Positions 52,993 through 61,824 of a DNA stretch of 64,000 nucleotides are shown here, piece after piece. The position numbers and the translations under genes are program-made. The notes beneath the pieces are model-generated. The model ran no database searches, was not told the origin of the DNA, and was given only the letters and a program-made list of their open reading frames with translations. The stretch spans positions 62,001 to 126,000 of the forward strand of contig NZ_JH725069.1 of the NCBI RefSeq assembly GCF_000278215.1, written 5' to 3'. The DNA comes from Bartonella rattimassiliensis 15908. Its GTDB lineage: Bacteria > Pseudomonadota > Alphaproteobacteria > Rhizobiales > Rhizobiaceae. Position 1 is the stretch's first letter, and every line of letters begins with the position of its first letter.

Positions 52993-54042
52993 TTAAGACA
53001 CACCATGTTTATCCAATTGAGAACGCTTAAAACGAATCGAAGAATACAACGCCATTCCAATAATACAGACTCCCCCAAGCCCTGTTAACACTTCAGGAAC
53101 AGATATAATTGTTTGCAGATACATAATCACTGCCAGAACGACAATAGCATAAAAAGCACCGTGCTCCAAATAACGATAATGCAATAATGTCCCTGATTCA
53201 ACCAACATAACCGTCATAGAACGAACGTAAAATGCACCGATACCAAGACCAATTGCGATAACAAAAAGATTGTGTGAAAATGCAAAGGCACTAACCACAC
53301 CATCGAAAGAAAAACTAGCATCAAGAACTTCTAAATAAAGAAACGCTCCTACTCCCCCTTGGGTCACTGTTGTTAAAGTCTTTTTAGGAGCATCCAGAAA
53401 ATGACCAACAGCTTCAACACCTATAAAAGTCAAAAGTCCATAAAGGGCCGCCAATAAAAAAGTTACTTTATCTTCTGGATCAATCTGTCCTAAAACAAAT
53501 AATATTAAGATCAAAACAACTGCAACATCACTCCCAATAAGCCCGCCAAATTTTTGAGCAGGTCTCTCTATAATATTAATCCAATGTACCTCTTTTTCAA
53601 AATCAAAAAAATATTTTAAGCCAACCATCATAAGGAAAGTTCCTCCAAAAGCGGCAATCCCCATATGCGCATTGGTTAAAACTTCAGCATATCGATATGG
53701 TTCCCATACTGCTAACTTGACTGCAGCAATTGGATTAATCCCAACAGCAATAACCACCACCAGTAACGGAAAAACAATCCGCATCCCAAATACAGCGATC
53801 AAAATGCCCCATATAAGAAAACGACGACGCCATAACGGATCCATTCTACCAAGAATACGGGCATTGATAATAGAATTATCAAAAGATAAAGAAATTTCCA
53901 AAATCCCTAAAACACAGCAAATAAAAAAATATTTAAGAAAACCAGTAATGCTTCCCGTTTCAAACCAACCAATAGCCCCTCCTAAAAAGACACCAATAAT
54001 CGTGAAAAAAAAAGCACACCCAAAATAGCGTAATAGGGCCAT
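52993..54042 (-). CDS. DUF475 (TerC-like) integral membrane protein
   Basis: A 349-residue protein with about nine hydrophobic segments. Acidic residues within membrane helices (EISLSFDNSIINA near 50-62 and LEVLDASFSFDGVVSAFAF near 230-248) match the DUF475/TerC pattern, thought to bind or move metal ions. The function is unproven. The ATG at 54042 has GAGGA seven bases upstream, better spaced than the ATG at 54048. It stands alone and is divergent from the XRE regulator gene. Confidence 0.85.
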   Translation of the reverse strand: MALLRYFGCAFFFTIIGVFLGGAIGWFETGSITGFLKYFFICCVLGILEISLSFDNSIINARILGRMDPLWRRRFLIWGILIAVFGMRIVFPLLVVVIAVGINPIAAVKLAVWEPYRYAEVLTNAHMGIAAFGGTFLMMVGLKYFFDFEKEVHWINIIERPAQKFGGLIGSDVAVVLILILFVLGQIDPEDKVTFLLAALYGLLTFIGVEAVGHFLDAPKKTLTTVTQGGVGAFLYLEVLDASFSFDGVVSAFAFSHNLFVIAIGLGIGAFYVRSMTVMLVESGTLLHYRYLEHGAFYAIVVLAVIMYLQTIISVPEVLTGLGGVCIIGMALYSSIRFKRSQLDKHGVS

Positions 54043-54306
54043 GATCATTCCTCAAAGTTTATTTTCTATTCATAGACAGCATGCAATATAAATCCAAAGA
54101 TTTCATCTCTTTAAAGTTGCATCTATTAATGCAGAGGTGTATAGAATATATATGATAAGGTTACATGAAAATTTTCTCAAAAAAACAAGAGACAAAGTGC
54201 GGTAAACACAGAATTTTGTTTTGAAATGAATATTTGTCTTCAATACTCTATATAAAAGAGAGTTTTTTATTTGTTGAAAAAATAAAGAGAAATTAACACT
54301 ATAATA

Positions 54307-54334
54307 TTGACATTATATCATAGAATATTAATAC
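54307..54334 (+). promoter_or_regulatory. Sigma-70-like promoter of the XRE regulator gene
   Basis: TTGACA at 54307-54312 and TAATAC at 54329-54334, separated by 16 bases. The promoter lies 60 bases before the GTG start. It is one of the best consensus promoters seen in the window. Confidence 0.65.
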
Positions 54335-54393
54335 ATAGTGTGCTTTTATTATTCAAAATTTATACCATGATGATTTACTGAGGGAGATAATTC

Positions 54394-54933
54394 GTGGCAC
54401 GTCCTGAAACTGAATCAAAAACTATATTTGGAAAACGTTTACGTTATGTACGTCTTGCTTTAGGTGATCCATCACGTGAAACCTTAGCCAAAAATTTTAG
54501 CATGACGAAAAACTCTATTGCTTTTTATGAACGTGGAGAAAGAGAACCCAATCTTAGTGTCTTACAAACATACCGCACATTATATGGTGTCAATATTAAT
54601 TGGCTTTTAACTGGACAAGGAAAAATGTTTGACACCGAATACGCAAAAGGTGATTTTGACTGGAATTATTTTATTAAAAAAATTGAAGGACTTGAAGAAA
54701 CACTTGCAAATAGTGATCGTAATGAGAAATTAAATCAAGAAAAAATCGATAGTTCTTATGAAAAATTGCAACAATATTTATCAAGGCAAGGTTTATCAAA
54801 TGGCTTTAATCCTAAAACTGCAACCTCTTTGATCGATATGAAGGCTAAAATGGCCAATTCTTACACCCTTAGCTTATTTATTGATCTGCTCATTCGAAGT
54901 GCATCCCAAAAAGAGGTTATAGCAAACCAATAA
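54394..54933 (+). CDS. XRE-family (phage repressor-like) transcriptional regulator, GTG start
   Basis: The 179-residue protein has an N-terminal helix-turn-helix (about residues 12-68: GKRLRYVRLALGDPSRETLAKNFSMTKNSIAFYERGEREPNLSVLQTY, then INWLLTGQGKMF). It also has a helical C-terminal part probably for oligomerisation (LEETLANSDRNEKLNQEKIDSSYEKLQQYL). The tail has no protease-like residues. GAGGGAG precedes the GTG start. Such regulators are typical of prophages; no other prophage gene is next to it. Targets cannot be read from the sequence. Confidence 0.85.
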   Translation: MARPETESKTIFGKRLRYVRLALGDPSRETLAKNFSMTKNSIAFYERGEREPNLSVLQTYRTLYGVNINWLLTGQGKMFDTEYAKGDFDWNYFIKKIEGLEETLANSDRNEKLNQEKIDSSYEKLQQYLSRQGLSNGFNPKTATSLIDMKAKMANSYTLSLFIDLLIRSASQKEVIANQ

Positions 54934-54966
54934 ACCTCTATTTCAAAAAAAGAATAATTAAACTCT

Positions 54967-55007
54967 ACCAGTATGGAAAAAAGTACATTTACTTTGCCTA
55001 TACTGGT
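54967..55007. repeat. Inverted repeat after the XRE regulator gene
   Basis: ACCAGTAT (54967-54974) and ATACTGGT (55000-55007) form an 8-bp stem with a 25-base loop. It lies 34 bases after the stop codon. It could be a weak terminator or a binding site; no clear T-run follows. The rest of 54934-55319 shows nothing else. Confidence 0.45.
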
Positions 55008-55319
55008 GAAGTTTTGTATGTTCTGTAAAGTTTTTTATCTGTAACGATAATAAAAATATTTGTATTGTACATAAAAATATATTTGCTATTAGACTAGTAA
55101 AAAATAATTATATAGTATAAAATTCTTATTCATATCTTATTGACAAGAAAATTTTTCTTGTTAAAACAGTAATAGCTCTCATAGAAATTATTATTTAAGG
55201 TCAGAAAATTTAAAGGGAATATATTGACGACTTCCTATGGAGACATACATTAGTGTTTACAAACGGGTTAGTTGAGTATTTATCCTGAAAATTATGAGAT
55301 ATTTTATGAGGTGGGAAAC

Positions 55320-55499
55320 ATGTATTTTGAGGTGTTTCAAGGCGTTCACAATCAATGGTACTGGCGTTTAATGTCAAGAGATGCACAAAAGATTGCTTTC
55401 TCTAGTAAAGGTTATCCAACAAAACAAGATATTTTAATGAATATTGAGCAAATAAAAGAAATTACACAAAAAGCCCTTATTAGAGAATTGCAATTTTAA
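55320..55499 (+). CDS. DUF1508 (YegP-like) small protein
   Basis: A 59-residue protein. MYFEVFQGVHNQWYWRL and IAFSSKGYPTKQDILMNIEQIK match the DUF1508/YegP repeat (FEVY...WRWRL...IA.SS.GY..K). One repeat is present where YegP has two. GAGGTGGGAAAC directly precedes the ATG at 55320, which decides this start over an open frame 16 codons longer. Function unknown. Confidence 0.8.
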   Translation: MYFEVFQGVHNQWYWRLMSRDAQKIAFSSKGYPTKQDILMNIEQIKEITQKALIRELQF

Positions 55500-56264
55500 C
55501 ATTCTAAACCATTGAGACAAACGTTTATTTTTTTATAATGAAGTTTTAGATTACTTCTCTGGTGAGTAAAAAGCGACTGATTTTCTCTTAATGAGAAAAA
55601 GGTTTTTTTGTTATTTCTAACCCTCACAAATAACACTTAAACTTTTTACAGGTTATGTATTTGTTTTCAAATGCAGTCAATTTTCTACAGTCTCTATTAA
55701 GCAGCAAATCTCTCAAATCTTGTATTTTTCATAAAAAACATACATAAAAAAAGATAAATCATAAACTGGAATATAATTCCTCTACTGAGATCAAATACCT
55801 TTTACGTTCATCCTCCTATTCTGTACCCGATAACCATAACGCATTTATCCATTTCATCTTCATAACAAGTCAATATCCCTTTCCATTATCACATAATTTT
55901 TTATATTCATTAGTTAAAGCTATTGTAACATTTCATACCTTACATCTAAAAGAAGCATGCAAAATTGTTTTCAGCAATAATATAACGTCACCACAACAAT
56001 TTCTGAATCTTATATACGGGGTTTTAATAATCTAGCATATCTAAAAACGGTAGCATCATCATAAACTTTTATTTTATCAACGACGCTCTATCTTATAAAA
56101 TTCAATCTTTTCATAAATTAAAGTAAGCTTGAATTCTAGCGAGTACAATTTCCCCACAGCACTGTAATTTGCTTAATTAAAATTTATCTCTCTCGCCATT
56201 CTAAACTTTCTAACATATTTCTCACCCCTTTAATGCATAAATTTGATGAAAAATATGAATATAA
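55500..56264. other. Non-coding stretch with a possible terminator
   Basis: About 765 AT-rich bases without a supported gene. TTTTCTC-TTAAT-GAGAAAA followed by AGGTTTTTTT (55581-55608) is a plausible terminator for the DUF1508 gene. Confidence 0.45.
55581..55608 (+). terminator. Possible terminator of the DUF1508 gene
   Basis: A 7-bp TTTTCTC/GAGAAAA stem with a five-base loop, then AGG and seven T. The stem is AT-rich and the T-run is offset by three bases, so strength is uncertain. Confidence 0.4.
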
Positions 56265-56576
56265 TTACTTATTATCATCTTCAGGTTTAAGCATTTTTTG
56301 ATATTTCTTTTCATTTTCTTCATATTGTTTAATTTGTTTTTTCAATTCTTCGATCGTTTTATCGCGCCTTTTAATCATCATATTTTGCTCTCTAACGGCT
56401 CTATCTCGTTCTTCAGTCATTTTCATAGAATTCTTCAAAAACTTATGCCTTATCCTTCTAGTTTCCTCTTTTATGGTTTTAACTTGACTACGATAATATA
56501 AAGAAAATCGAAATATAACCCCGCTGAACAACAAAACAACAACCACTGCTCCCAATAAAATCTCATTTACATCCAT
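56265..56576 (-). CDS. Membrane-anchored coiled-coil hypothetical protein
   Basis: Not recognised. The 103-residue product has one N-terminal membrane helix (about residues 6-27, ILLGAVVVVLLFSGVIFRFSLYY). A long, highly charged coiled coil follows (VKTIKEETRRIRHKF to KKYQKMLK). AAAGGAGAT before the ATG supports translation. The layout resembles small phage or envelope coiled-coil proteins, but no family is recognised. Its neighbours are non-coding stretches and a pseudogene. Confidence 0.65.
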   Translation of the reverse strand: MDVNEILLGAVVVVLLFSGVIFRFSLYYRSQVKTIKEETRRIRHKFLKNSMKMTEERDRAVREQNMMIKRRDKTIEELKKQIKQYEENEKKYQKMLKPEDDNK

Positions 56577-56880
56577 CTGGATCTCCTTTAATTGCCGCTC
56601 AAGTAATCATCTTGACTAATTTTTTTTTCCACCTTCAATCAAAAAAATGCAATAAACTGCATGTTCCAAGTGCGAACAATCACTCTCAGCATTCTTATTT
56701 TCTCCATTAAAAAGATTGATCTATGACACGAAAAAGCACTCTGAAATAAGCTAAATCCACACGCTCACACCAATTATTCGCAACATATTTATTGATCCAA
56801 AATATAAACAATAAGGAACTTCCAATAGAAAGAACAACATGAGAAGGTTAATACCCACCTTCCCTGAAACAATCCTATTT
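56577..56880. other. Intergenic stretch with no supported gene
   Basis: About 300 AT-rich bases upstream of the coiled-coil gene. Nothing was recognised apart from the ribosome site of that gene. Confidence 0.4.
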
Positions 56881-56899
56881 TCCTCTTTTACGCCCTATG

Positions 56900-57465
56900 A
56901 AATACGGCTACATGTGGAAGCTTTTTTATTCTTACAAAAATCTTCAGTGCCACAAAGCACCACTTTTCTATAAAGTTTTACCTTCCCACAAATCTTTAAC
57001 ATCACCACAAACAAAAGCACTATTATAAAACATGAACCTTTCTATAATCACGAGTATCACTAGAAACTTTAATTATTTAGCCTTCAAAATTTAACCCAAA
57101 ACGACTACATTAGTGTAAACACATATATCTCTACTCATACTTGAATGATTATAACTTTCTCCCCTTTCACAAACATGCAAATTCCTGCAAACCTCTATAT
57201 GACCATATATTAACGCATTGTTATAAATAACAATACCATTGTAAACACAAACTTTATTATAAACCACAACATCTAAAAAACACATCCCTCCTCATAGAAG
57301 CATTGACCGAGTATACACATACTACCAAACAAGCACCTTTGTGAATCAAGTTATCTTCATGTTCAATAAAATCATCAAAGTTATTTTTTTTGATATTTCC
57401 CCAATCTTTTAATAAACGCATGCGATATAGCACCTGAGAGTGATCTAATTTATTACAATAAAGGA
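56900..57465 (-). pseudogene. Decayed hexapeptide-repeat protein gene (VYGNA-repeat, YdcK-like)
   Basis: One minus-strand frame reads CNKLDHSQVLYRMRLLKDWG followed by NIKKNNFDDFIEHEDNLIHKGA (57451-57325), the pattern that opens phage-associated VYGNA-repeat proteins (LYRI.AL..FGDVKKGDLGG.IE.E.NLSHEG). After a frameshift, 57285-57150 reads VVVYNK VCVYNG IVIYNN ALIYGH IEVCRN, a clear six-residue periodicity. Further on, FYNSAFVCGDVK continues it. Stops and shifts break the frame at least three times. Function of intact relatives is unclear. Confidence 0.7.
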
Positions 57466-57862
57466 GAAATTAGTACTTTTTACCTATGAATTTACATTTT
57501 TTCTACAGCCATTATTCTACCTCTTCAGGCTCTAAAGCTTCATTATGCTCACATACCGCCTTAACGAACAATTTTTTACAAATACGGATGTTGGGGTATA
57601 TCTTGATTTATAATATCGCTGCGTATACTATTATGGTAAAATCTCATAAATATATGAGAGTGTATTGCCGCTCCTGGTATACGCACTAACTTCGTCACAA
57701 CCGTGGAACTAAGCAACCATTTTTTATTGATTCGAATCTGAAAGTGTATGGGGACATTTTGTTATTAGTTAAAAACAACTCTATATGCTTCATAAGCGAA
57801 GAGCTATGCATGGATATTTTAATCCTCCTTGTACCATATATTTCGGATTCGCAACTCAATAT

Positions 57863-57878
57863 TAACGCTATAGCGTAA
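57863..57878. promoter_or_regulatory. Operator-like palindrome before the small HTH gene
   Basis: AACGCT-AT-AGCGTA, with a perfect 12-base core ACGCTATAGCGT at 57865-57876. It lies 20 bases before the start codon. The same 6-2-6 site is found before the convergent gene at 58346-58359. Confidence 0.65.
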
Positions 57879-57896
57879 ATATGTAAAGGTCTAAAA

Positions 57897-58211
57897 ATGA
57901 CAAAGACTGAAAAAGATTGGTTCCAACGCTTAGTTGAATTGATAAAAAGTGACGGGCGAACAATGATTGAAATCAGCAGAGCTGCAGGTTGCGGACAAAA
58001 TTACGTACAACAAATGATAAACGGAGGAAAAAGGCCTTCAGTTGATAAACTTATGGCTATTTTGAACACGCTAGGAAATGCTAGTGCCATATATGTCATA
58101 ACTGGTTTTAACATCTCCGATGAAGACCTAAAGCTCATAACTCTGATTTCGTCTGGAGATAAAAAGAAGATTGAGGCCTTAAATGTTCTGTTGAATGAGC
58201 AGAATCTGTAG
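57897..58211 (+). CDS. Small helix-turn-helix regulator (phage/Cro-like)
   Basis: A 104-residue DNA-binding protein. The HTH lies at about 10-60 (RLVELIKSDGRTMIEISRAAGCGQNYVQQMINGGKRPSVDKLMAIL). The C-terminus (ISDEDLKLITLISSGDKKKIEALNVLL) is a short helical tail. AAAGGT lies seven bases before the ATG. The palindromic AACGCT-AT-AGCGTA site overlaps its promoter region. Its 3' end overlaps the end of the opposite-strand small gene by 77 bases. It could be one of the small Bartonella HTH proteins linked to virulence regulation, but that is speculation. Confidence 0.8.
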   Translation: MTKTEKDWFQRLVELIKSDGRTMIEISRAAGCGQNYVQQMINGGKRPSVDKLMAILNTLGNASAIYVITGFNISDEDLKLITLISSGDKKKIEALNVLLNEQNL

Positions 58212-58317
58212 AATTTTCTACTCTATCTAAGATCGCTTGCTTTTGAGACGTCGATAAAGACTCCCATTTCACAATAATATCAGATAAAGTTGTCTCATTT
58301 TTTTTATCATTCTTCAT
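58135..58317 (-). CDS. Small convergent gene sharing the HTH operator, function unknown
   Basis: From the ATG at 58317 the product is 60 residues: MKNDKKNETTLSDIIVKWESLS then TSQKQAILDRVENS, then a polar tail. GGAG lies eight bases before the ATG. Upstream, AACGCTTTAGCGTT (minus strand) sits just before TATAGT, a likely -10 box. The LSDII..W..LS..QKQAIL pattern is seen in short proteins encoded beside phage HTH regulators. It overlaps the HTH gene tail-to-tail, so antisense effects are possible. Real expression is inferred from the ribosome site and operator. Confidence 0.55.
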   Translation of the reverse strand: MKNDKKNETTLSDIIVKWESLSTSQKQAILDRVENSTDSAHSTEHLRPQSSFYLQTKSEL

Positions 58318-58345
58318 AGTTACACTCCATGTAGTCAAACTATAT

Positions 58346-58359
58346 AACGCTAAAGCGTT
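58346..58359. promoter_or_regulatory. Operator-like palindrome before the convergent small gene
   Basis: AACGCT-AA-AGCGTT is a perfect 6-2-6 inverted repeat. It lies 28 bases before the ATG at 58317 and abuts a TATAGT -10 box, so a bound protein would block RNA polymerase. It matches the site before the HTH gene. Confidence 0.65.
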
Positions 58360-59770
58360 TAAATATACTTCATACCTTAGAAAAAAATATTTGCAATAGG
58401 CAGTATGGAAGCAATTGTGTATAAACTTATTTTATAAAATCAGATGAAGTTCTATGAATCATATACCATAGTGAAACAGAAAGCCTCGCATGATCTAGGC
58501 CTTCTTATGAAAATTGATATGATCACTTTTATCAACAACGCAAATAATTTTACGCAAATCTTATGATTCGAACCAATGATAAATTATGTGAAACTATCTC
58601 TGAAAACACTCTTGAATTCTTAATATAAGAGAACACAAAAAATCTTATTTTGAAAGAGATAATATATCACTATTTGATTCTACATAGTGCCATCTATGTT
58701 TTTAAAGTCATATTTGCAAAACAAGACTATAAAAGCGTTATATAAGAACAAATTCTTATAAATAGCTGCACTCCTTAAAACTCTGTAACTTGTTCGCTCC
58801 CTCTAAATGCACCTTGTAAACACTGATATAATTATCTATCATCAGTAAAAATGGTAATATAAAAAATAAAATGAATCATTCCGCGTGATCTCTTTATGTA
58901 AATTGTATAGAAATTTACAACGAGGAATAAATTTTTTTGTGTAAATAAGAGATTACACTTTACAAAGCATGATCTTGAAAAAGAAGTGTACTTCTTCCAA
59001 CAAAAAATTTGCCCTGCCAATAATTTTTCACAAGAGTAAAAAAGCATAACAAAGATAAAATTCTCTTCACAAGAGATACGGAAAAAAATTTTAGCAATAC
59101 AATAAAATAGCTAGATTTACCGAAATACTGCCAATACCTTATAAAAATAAAATCAAAAAAGACTTTCTGCTCTTCAATAACAATTCACATTACATGAGAA
59201 TTCTAGAATTCGACCATTAAGCAGAAAATACACAAAGGAAAAAAGGACATTAGAACGAATTTTTTAATACTATAGAAAACATTTTTTACAGAATAATAAA
59301 ACAGCTTATTCCAATACAATTTAATGATGTAAGATAACATAAACAATCACTCAATTAACTTTTCAAAAAACAATTGATTAAATTCTTTTTAGAGAACACA
59401 CCATCACCCCTATAAACACTATCTTTCAAAAATCAGAAAGAGCTTTTTTCGTGGGAAAATAAGCTATTAACCAATATTATCACCGTTACCCCCATGCTAT
59501 CTATGAATGTCTATAAATCACATTCTTTTATAGGCAGCTTTTCTTCATAATTAAAGCTGTTCGAACGTCTAAAAAACCTTAATATCATTTAAGGAAGTAA
59601 ACAGCGACACATATCAGCTAACCTCAATGCTGTAAATGAAAGCATTTTTTTGATGAGACTAAAGAAGTATGCCATTCGTTTAATACTAAAATAACTGATA
59701 GAAAAAACTGCAACAAAAAAACGACAGAATAGAATCCTAAAACCTTTGTATAAGCTATCCGTTTTCCTAC
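58360..59770. other. Non-coding stretch, about 1.4 kb
   Basis: AT-rich and without a supported gene. A half-site AAAGCGTTATATA near 58732 resembles one arm of the operator above. Open frames at 58832-59047 and 59589-59804 (minus) have no ribosome site, and the second one overlaps the tRNA gene. Neither is called. Confidence 0.45.
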
Positions 59771-59847
59771 TGGTGGGCCCGGAGGGACTCGAACCCCCAA
59801 CCAAGCGGTTATGAGCCGCTGGCTCTAACCAATTGAGCTACAGGCCC
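59771..59847 (-). tRNA. tRNA with CAT anticodon (Ile2 or elongator Met)
   Basis: A 77-base cloverleaf with encoded CCA: acceptor GGGCCTG / CGGGCCC (one T-G pair), D arm GCTC/GAGC, anticodon arm AGCGG-CTCATAA-CCGCT with anticodon CAT at 59813-59811, and T arm GGGGG-TTCGAGT-CCCTC (last pair G-C; one mismatch-free reading). The GGGCC acceptor and CTTGGT after the anticodon arm look more like Ile2 (lysidine-modified CAT) than Met. This cannot be settled by eye. Confidence 0.93.
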
Positions 59848-60016
59848 CACATAGGTCGTTTCTCTCTAAACTAAAATTCTCCATGATACAAGAGCTGACC
59901 TGAATTATAACCTATCTTTTTCTCTTTTCTATTGGTTTTTTTTCTAATGCTCTAACTTCTTTACAAGAACTCTCAAAAATGAGAAGGTAGTAAACTAATA
60001 AATTAAAGGAATAGAT

Positions 60017-60745
60017 ATGATAAAAAAGAAAATTCAAGCAATGCAAAATTCTTTGGTTAAAATAGCGATATTAACATTTACACTTTTAGCCGTTTTATCG
60101 AGTGTCCATGCCTACGCTGAAGAAAATAAAAGAGATGCAACGATTACAGTGACTGCAATCGGAGAAAGTCAAGCTGCACCGGATATGGCAATTATTAATC
60201 TCGCCGTTGTTACTGATGATAAAACTGCTCAAAAAGCATTAGCAGCGAATAATAAATCTATGAATGATATTATAAATGCCTTTAAAAACAATGGTATAAA
60301 AGCAACTGATTTACAAACATCAGGCTTATCTATTTATCAGTTATCCCACGAAAAAAAGAATCATGAAAAACTCTATCACGTTTCAAATTCTTTAACTGTA
60401 CGCATCCGTGATCTCAACAATGCTGGTAAAATCTTTGATCAAGCAATGGCACTAGGGATTAATTCAGTGAATGGCATTACTTTTACCAATGCAGATACGA
60501 AGCCATTTTATCAAGAAGCGCGTAAAAAAGCCATTACTGAAGCCATTGAAAAAGCACAAACAATAGCACAAGCTGCTAACTTAAAATTAGGTAAAATTAT
60601 TGAAATCAATGAAAAAGATGATTACTATCGCCCAACACCACGTCTTATGAGTAGAGCAGCAGAAGCAAGCTATGCAGATACAAATTTTTCGGGAGGTGAA
60701 TTAAATTATAATGTAACTGTCACTGTCGTCTTTGCGATCGATTAA
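60017..60745 (+). CDS. SIMPL-domain (DUF541) periplasmic protein, BP26/Omp28-like
   Basis: A 242-residue protein with an N-terminal signal peptide (about residues 1-33, hydrophobic IAILTFTLLAVLSSVHAYA). A SIMPL domain follows (ATITVTAIGESQAAPDMAIINLAVV, QTSGLSIYQL, ARKKAITEAIEKAQTIAQAANLKLGKIIEI). The order matches Brucella BP26 (Omp28), an immunodominant periplasmic antigen that forms ring-like oligomers. The molecular role is unknown. AAAGGAATAG precedes the ATG. It is monocistronic, downstream of the tRNA gene on the other strand. Confidence 0.9.
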   Translation: MIKKKIQAMQNSLVKIAILTFTLLAVLSSVHAYAEENKRDATITVTAIGESQAAPDMAIINLAVVTDDKTAQKALAANNKSMNDIINAFKNNGIKATDLQTSGLSIYQLSHEKKNHEKLYHVSNSLTVRIRDLNNAGKIFDQAMALGINSVNGITFTNADTKPFYQEARKKAITEAIEKAQTIAQAANLKLGKIIEINEKDDYYRPTPRLMSRAAEASYADTNFSGGELNYNVTVTVVFAID

Positions 60746-60774
60746 ATCACCCACCATTGTATAAAACACTCATA

Positions 60775-61248
60775 TCATTGGCCTTTACATAAAAGACCAG
60801 TAATATGAGTGAGATAATCTTCTTCAGATGATAATTCATCTTCGTAGATCTCTATATAACTGCGTGCAGAAATGTGTGCTTTATGCACCATCTGATAATC
60901 TCCTGATACCAATGGGTGCCACCATGGGAGATCTTTTCCTTCATAAATTAATTTATAAGCACAACTTTCTGGAAGCCAACGCACCGTTTTAACGGTTGTA
61001 ACATCTAACGATATACAATCTGGTACAATTGATTGACGATGAATATAATCTCGACATCGGCAAGTTTTCCCATCTAAAAGACGACAAGCAATACTGGTTG
61101 CATACAGATCACCCGTATCATCATCCTCAACTTTATGGAGACAACAACGACCACAGCCATCACAAAGGCTTTCCCACTCAGAGAAGGAAAGGTCTTCTAA
61201 TTTTTTTACTTTCCAAAAAGGAAGTTCTCTACTCATAAACTCAGACAT
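60775..61248 (-). CDS. YcgN/UPF0260-like cysteine-cluster protein
   Basis: A 157-residue cytosolic protein. FWKVKKLEDLSFSEWESLCDGCGRCCLHK (about 11-39) and ACRLLDGKTCRCRDYIHR, followed by PDCISL and LPESCAYKLIYEGKDLPWWHPLVSGD, match the UPF0260 (YcgN) pattern of conserved cysteines that probably bind a metal or iron-sulfur centre. The function is unknown. An in-frame ATG 12 bases further in is an alternative start. It is convergent with the BP26-like gene, 29 bases apart. Confidence 0.9.
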   Translation of the reverse strand: MSEFMSRELPFWKVKKLEDLSFSEWESLCDGCGRCCLHKVEDDDTGDLYATSIACRLLDGKTCRCRDYIHRQSIVPDCISLDVTTVKTVRWLPESCAYKLIYEGKDLPWWHPLVSGDYQMVHKAHISARSYIEIYEDELSSEEDYLTHITGLLCKGQ

Positions 61249-61824
61249 ACCTTTTTTAATTAAGATGATCGATAAAAAAATTAAAAGTTTAATTTCTATA
61301 ATTTCATCTATTTCTGTCTCTTAAAAAGATTCAACTCTCAAAGCATACTTCATACAATTTTCTTAAAATTTATATGAAGGAAAAGGAAATCTTCAAAAAA
61401 TAGCGCATATAAATGAACATAACCTATTAGAAACATCTATTTTTTGTAAACTGACAAAGAATGAAACACGCTATCTAACATTATAGAATAATCCCAAAAA
61501 GCATACACCTTTCTCATCACAAAGTCAGTATGCTATCATTGTGAGTTTATTCTAATATATTTCCCTCTTAAGAAACGAATCGCTATACGCAAATAGTATT
61601 TTATCGTTCATTTTTTGAAAGACTATCACACCACTCTTTGCCCTATTCAGAAAGAAAAGAACAAAATCACAAAGCTAAGAACAACATTAAACATTGTAAA
61701 CTTTCTAGATTATCAAAGTCTTCCCACATTTTTCTCAAAAAAGCATTCAAATAAAGTACATAGTCCCCCCCTTCCCTCGATGAAGAAGAAAGGGAGAATG
61801 ATTAAAATGTACCAACTCCTTTAA
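61249..61824. other. Intergenic stretch with no supported gene
   Basis: About 575 AT-rich bases between rpoD and the YcgN-like gene. A 69-codon frame at 61615-61824 has no ribosome site and is not called. GTACAT...ATGTAC (61757-61811) is a loose inverted repeat after rpoD that could help end its transcript. Confidence 0.4.

Noticed and set aside
54241-54270. ACTCT...AGAGT stem with T-run before the XRE gene as a leader-RNA terminator
   Set aside because: The stem is only five base pairs and AT-rich, and it lies upstream of the good promoter at 54307, so it is not part of that gene's leader.
58495-58520. GCCT...AGGC hairpin as a terminator
   Set aside because: Short stem, no T-run and no gene ending nearby.
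58832-59047. 71-codon minus-strand frame
   Set aside because: No ribosome site and no recognisable pattern; it looks like chance in AT-rich DNA.
59589-59804. 71-codon minus-strand frame overlapping the tRNA gene
   Set aside because: Its first codons are inside the tRNA, so it is very unlikely to be translated.
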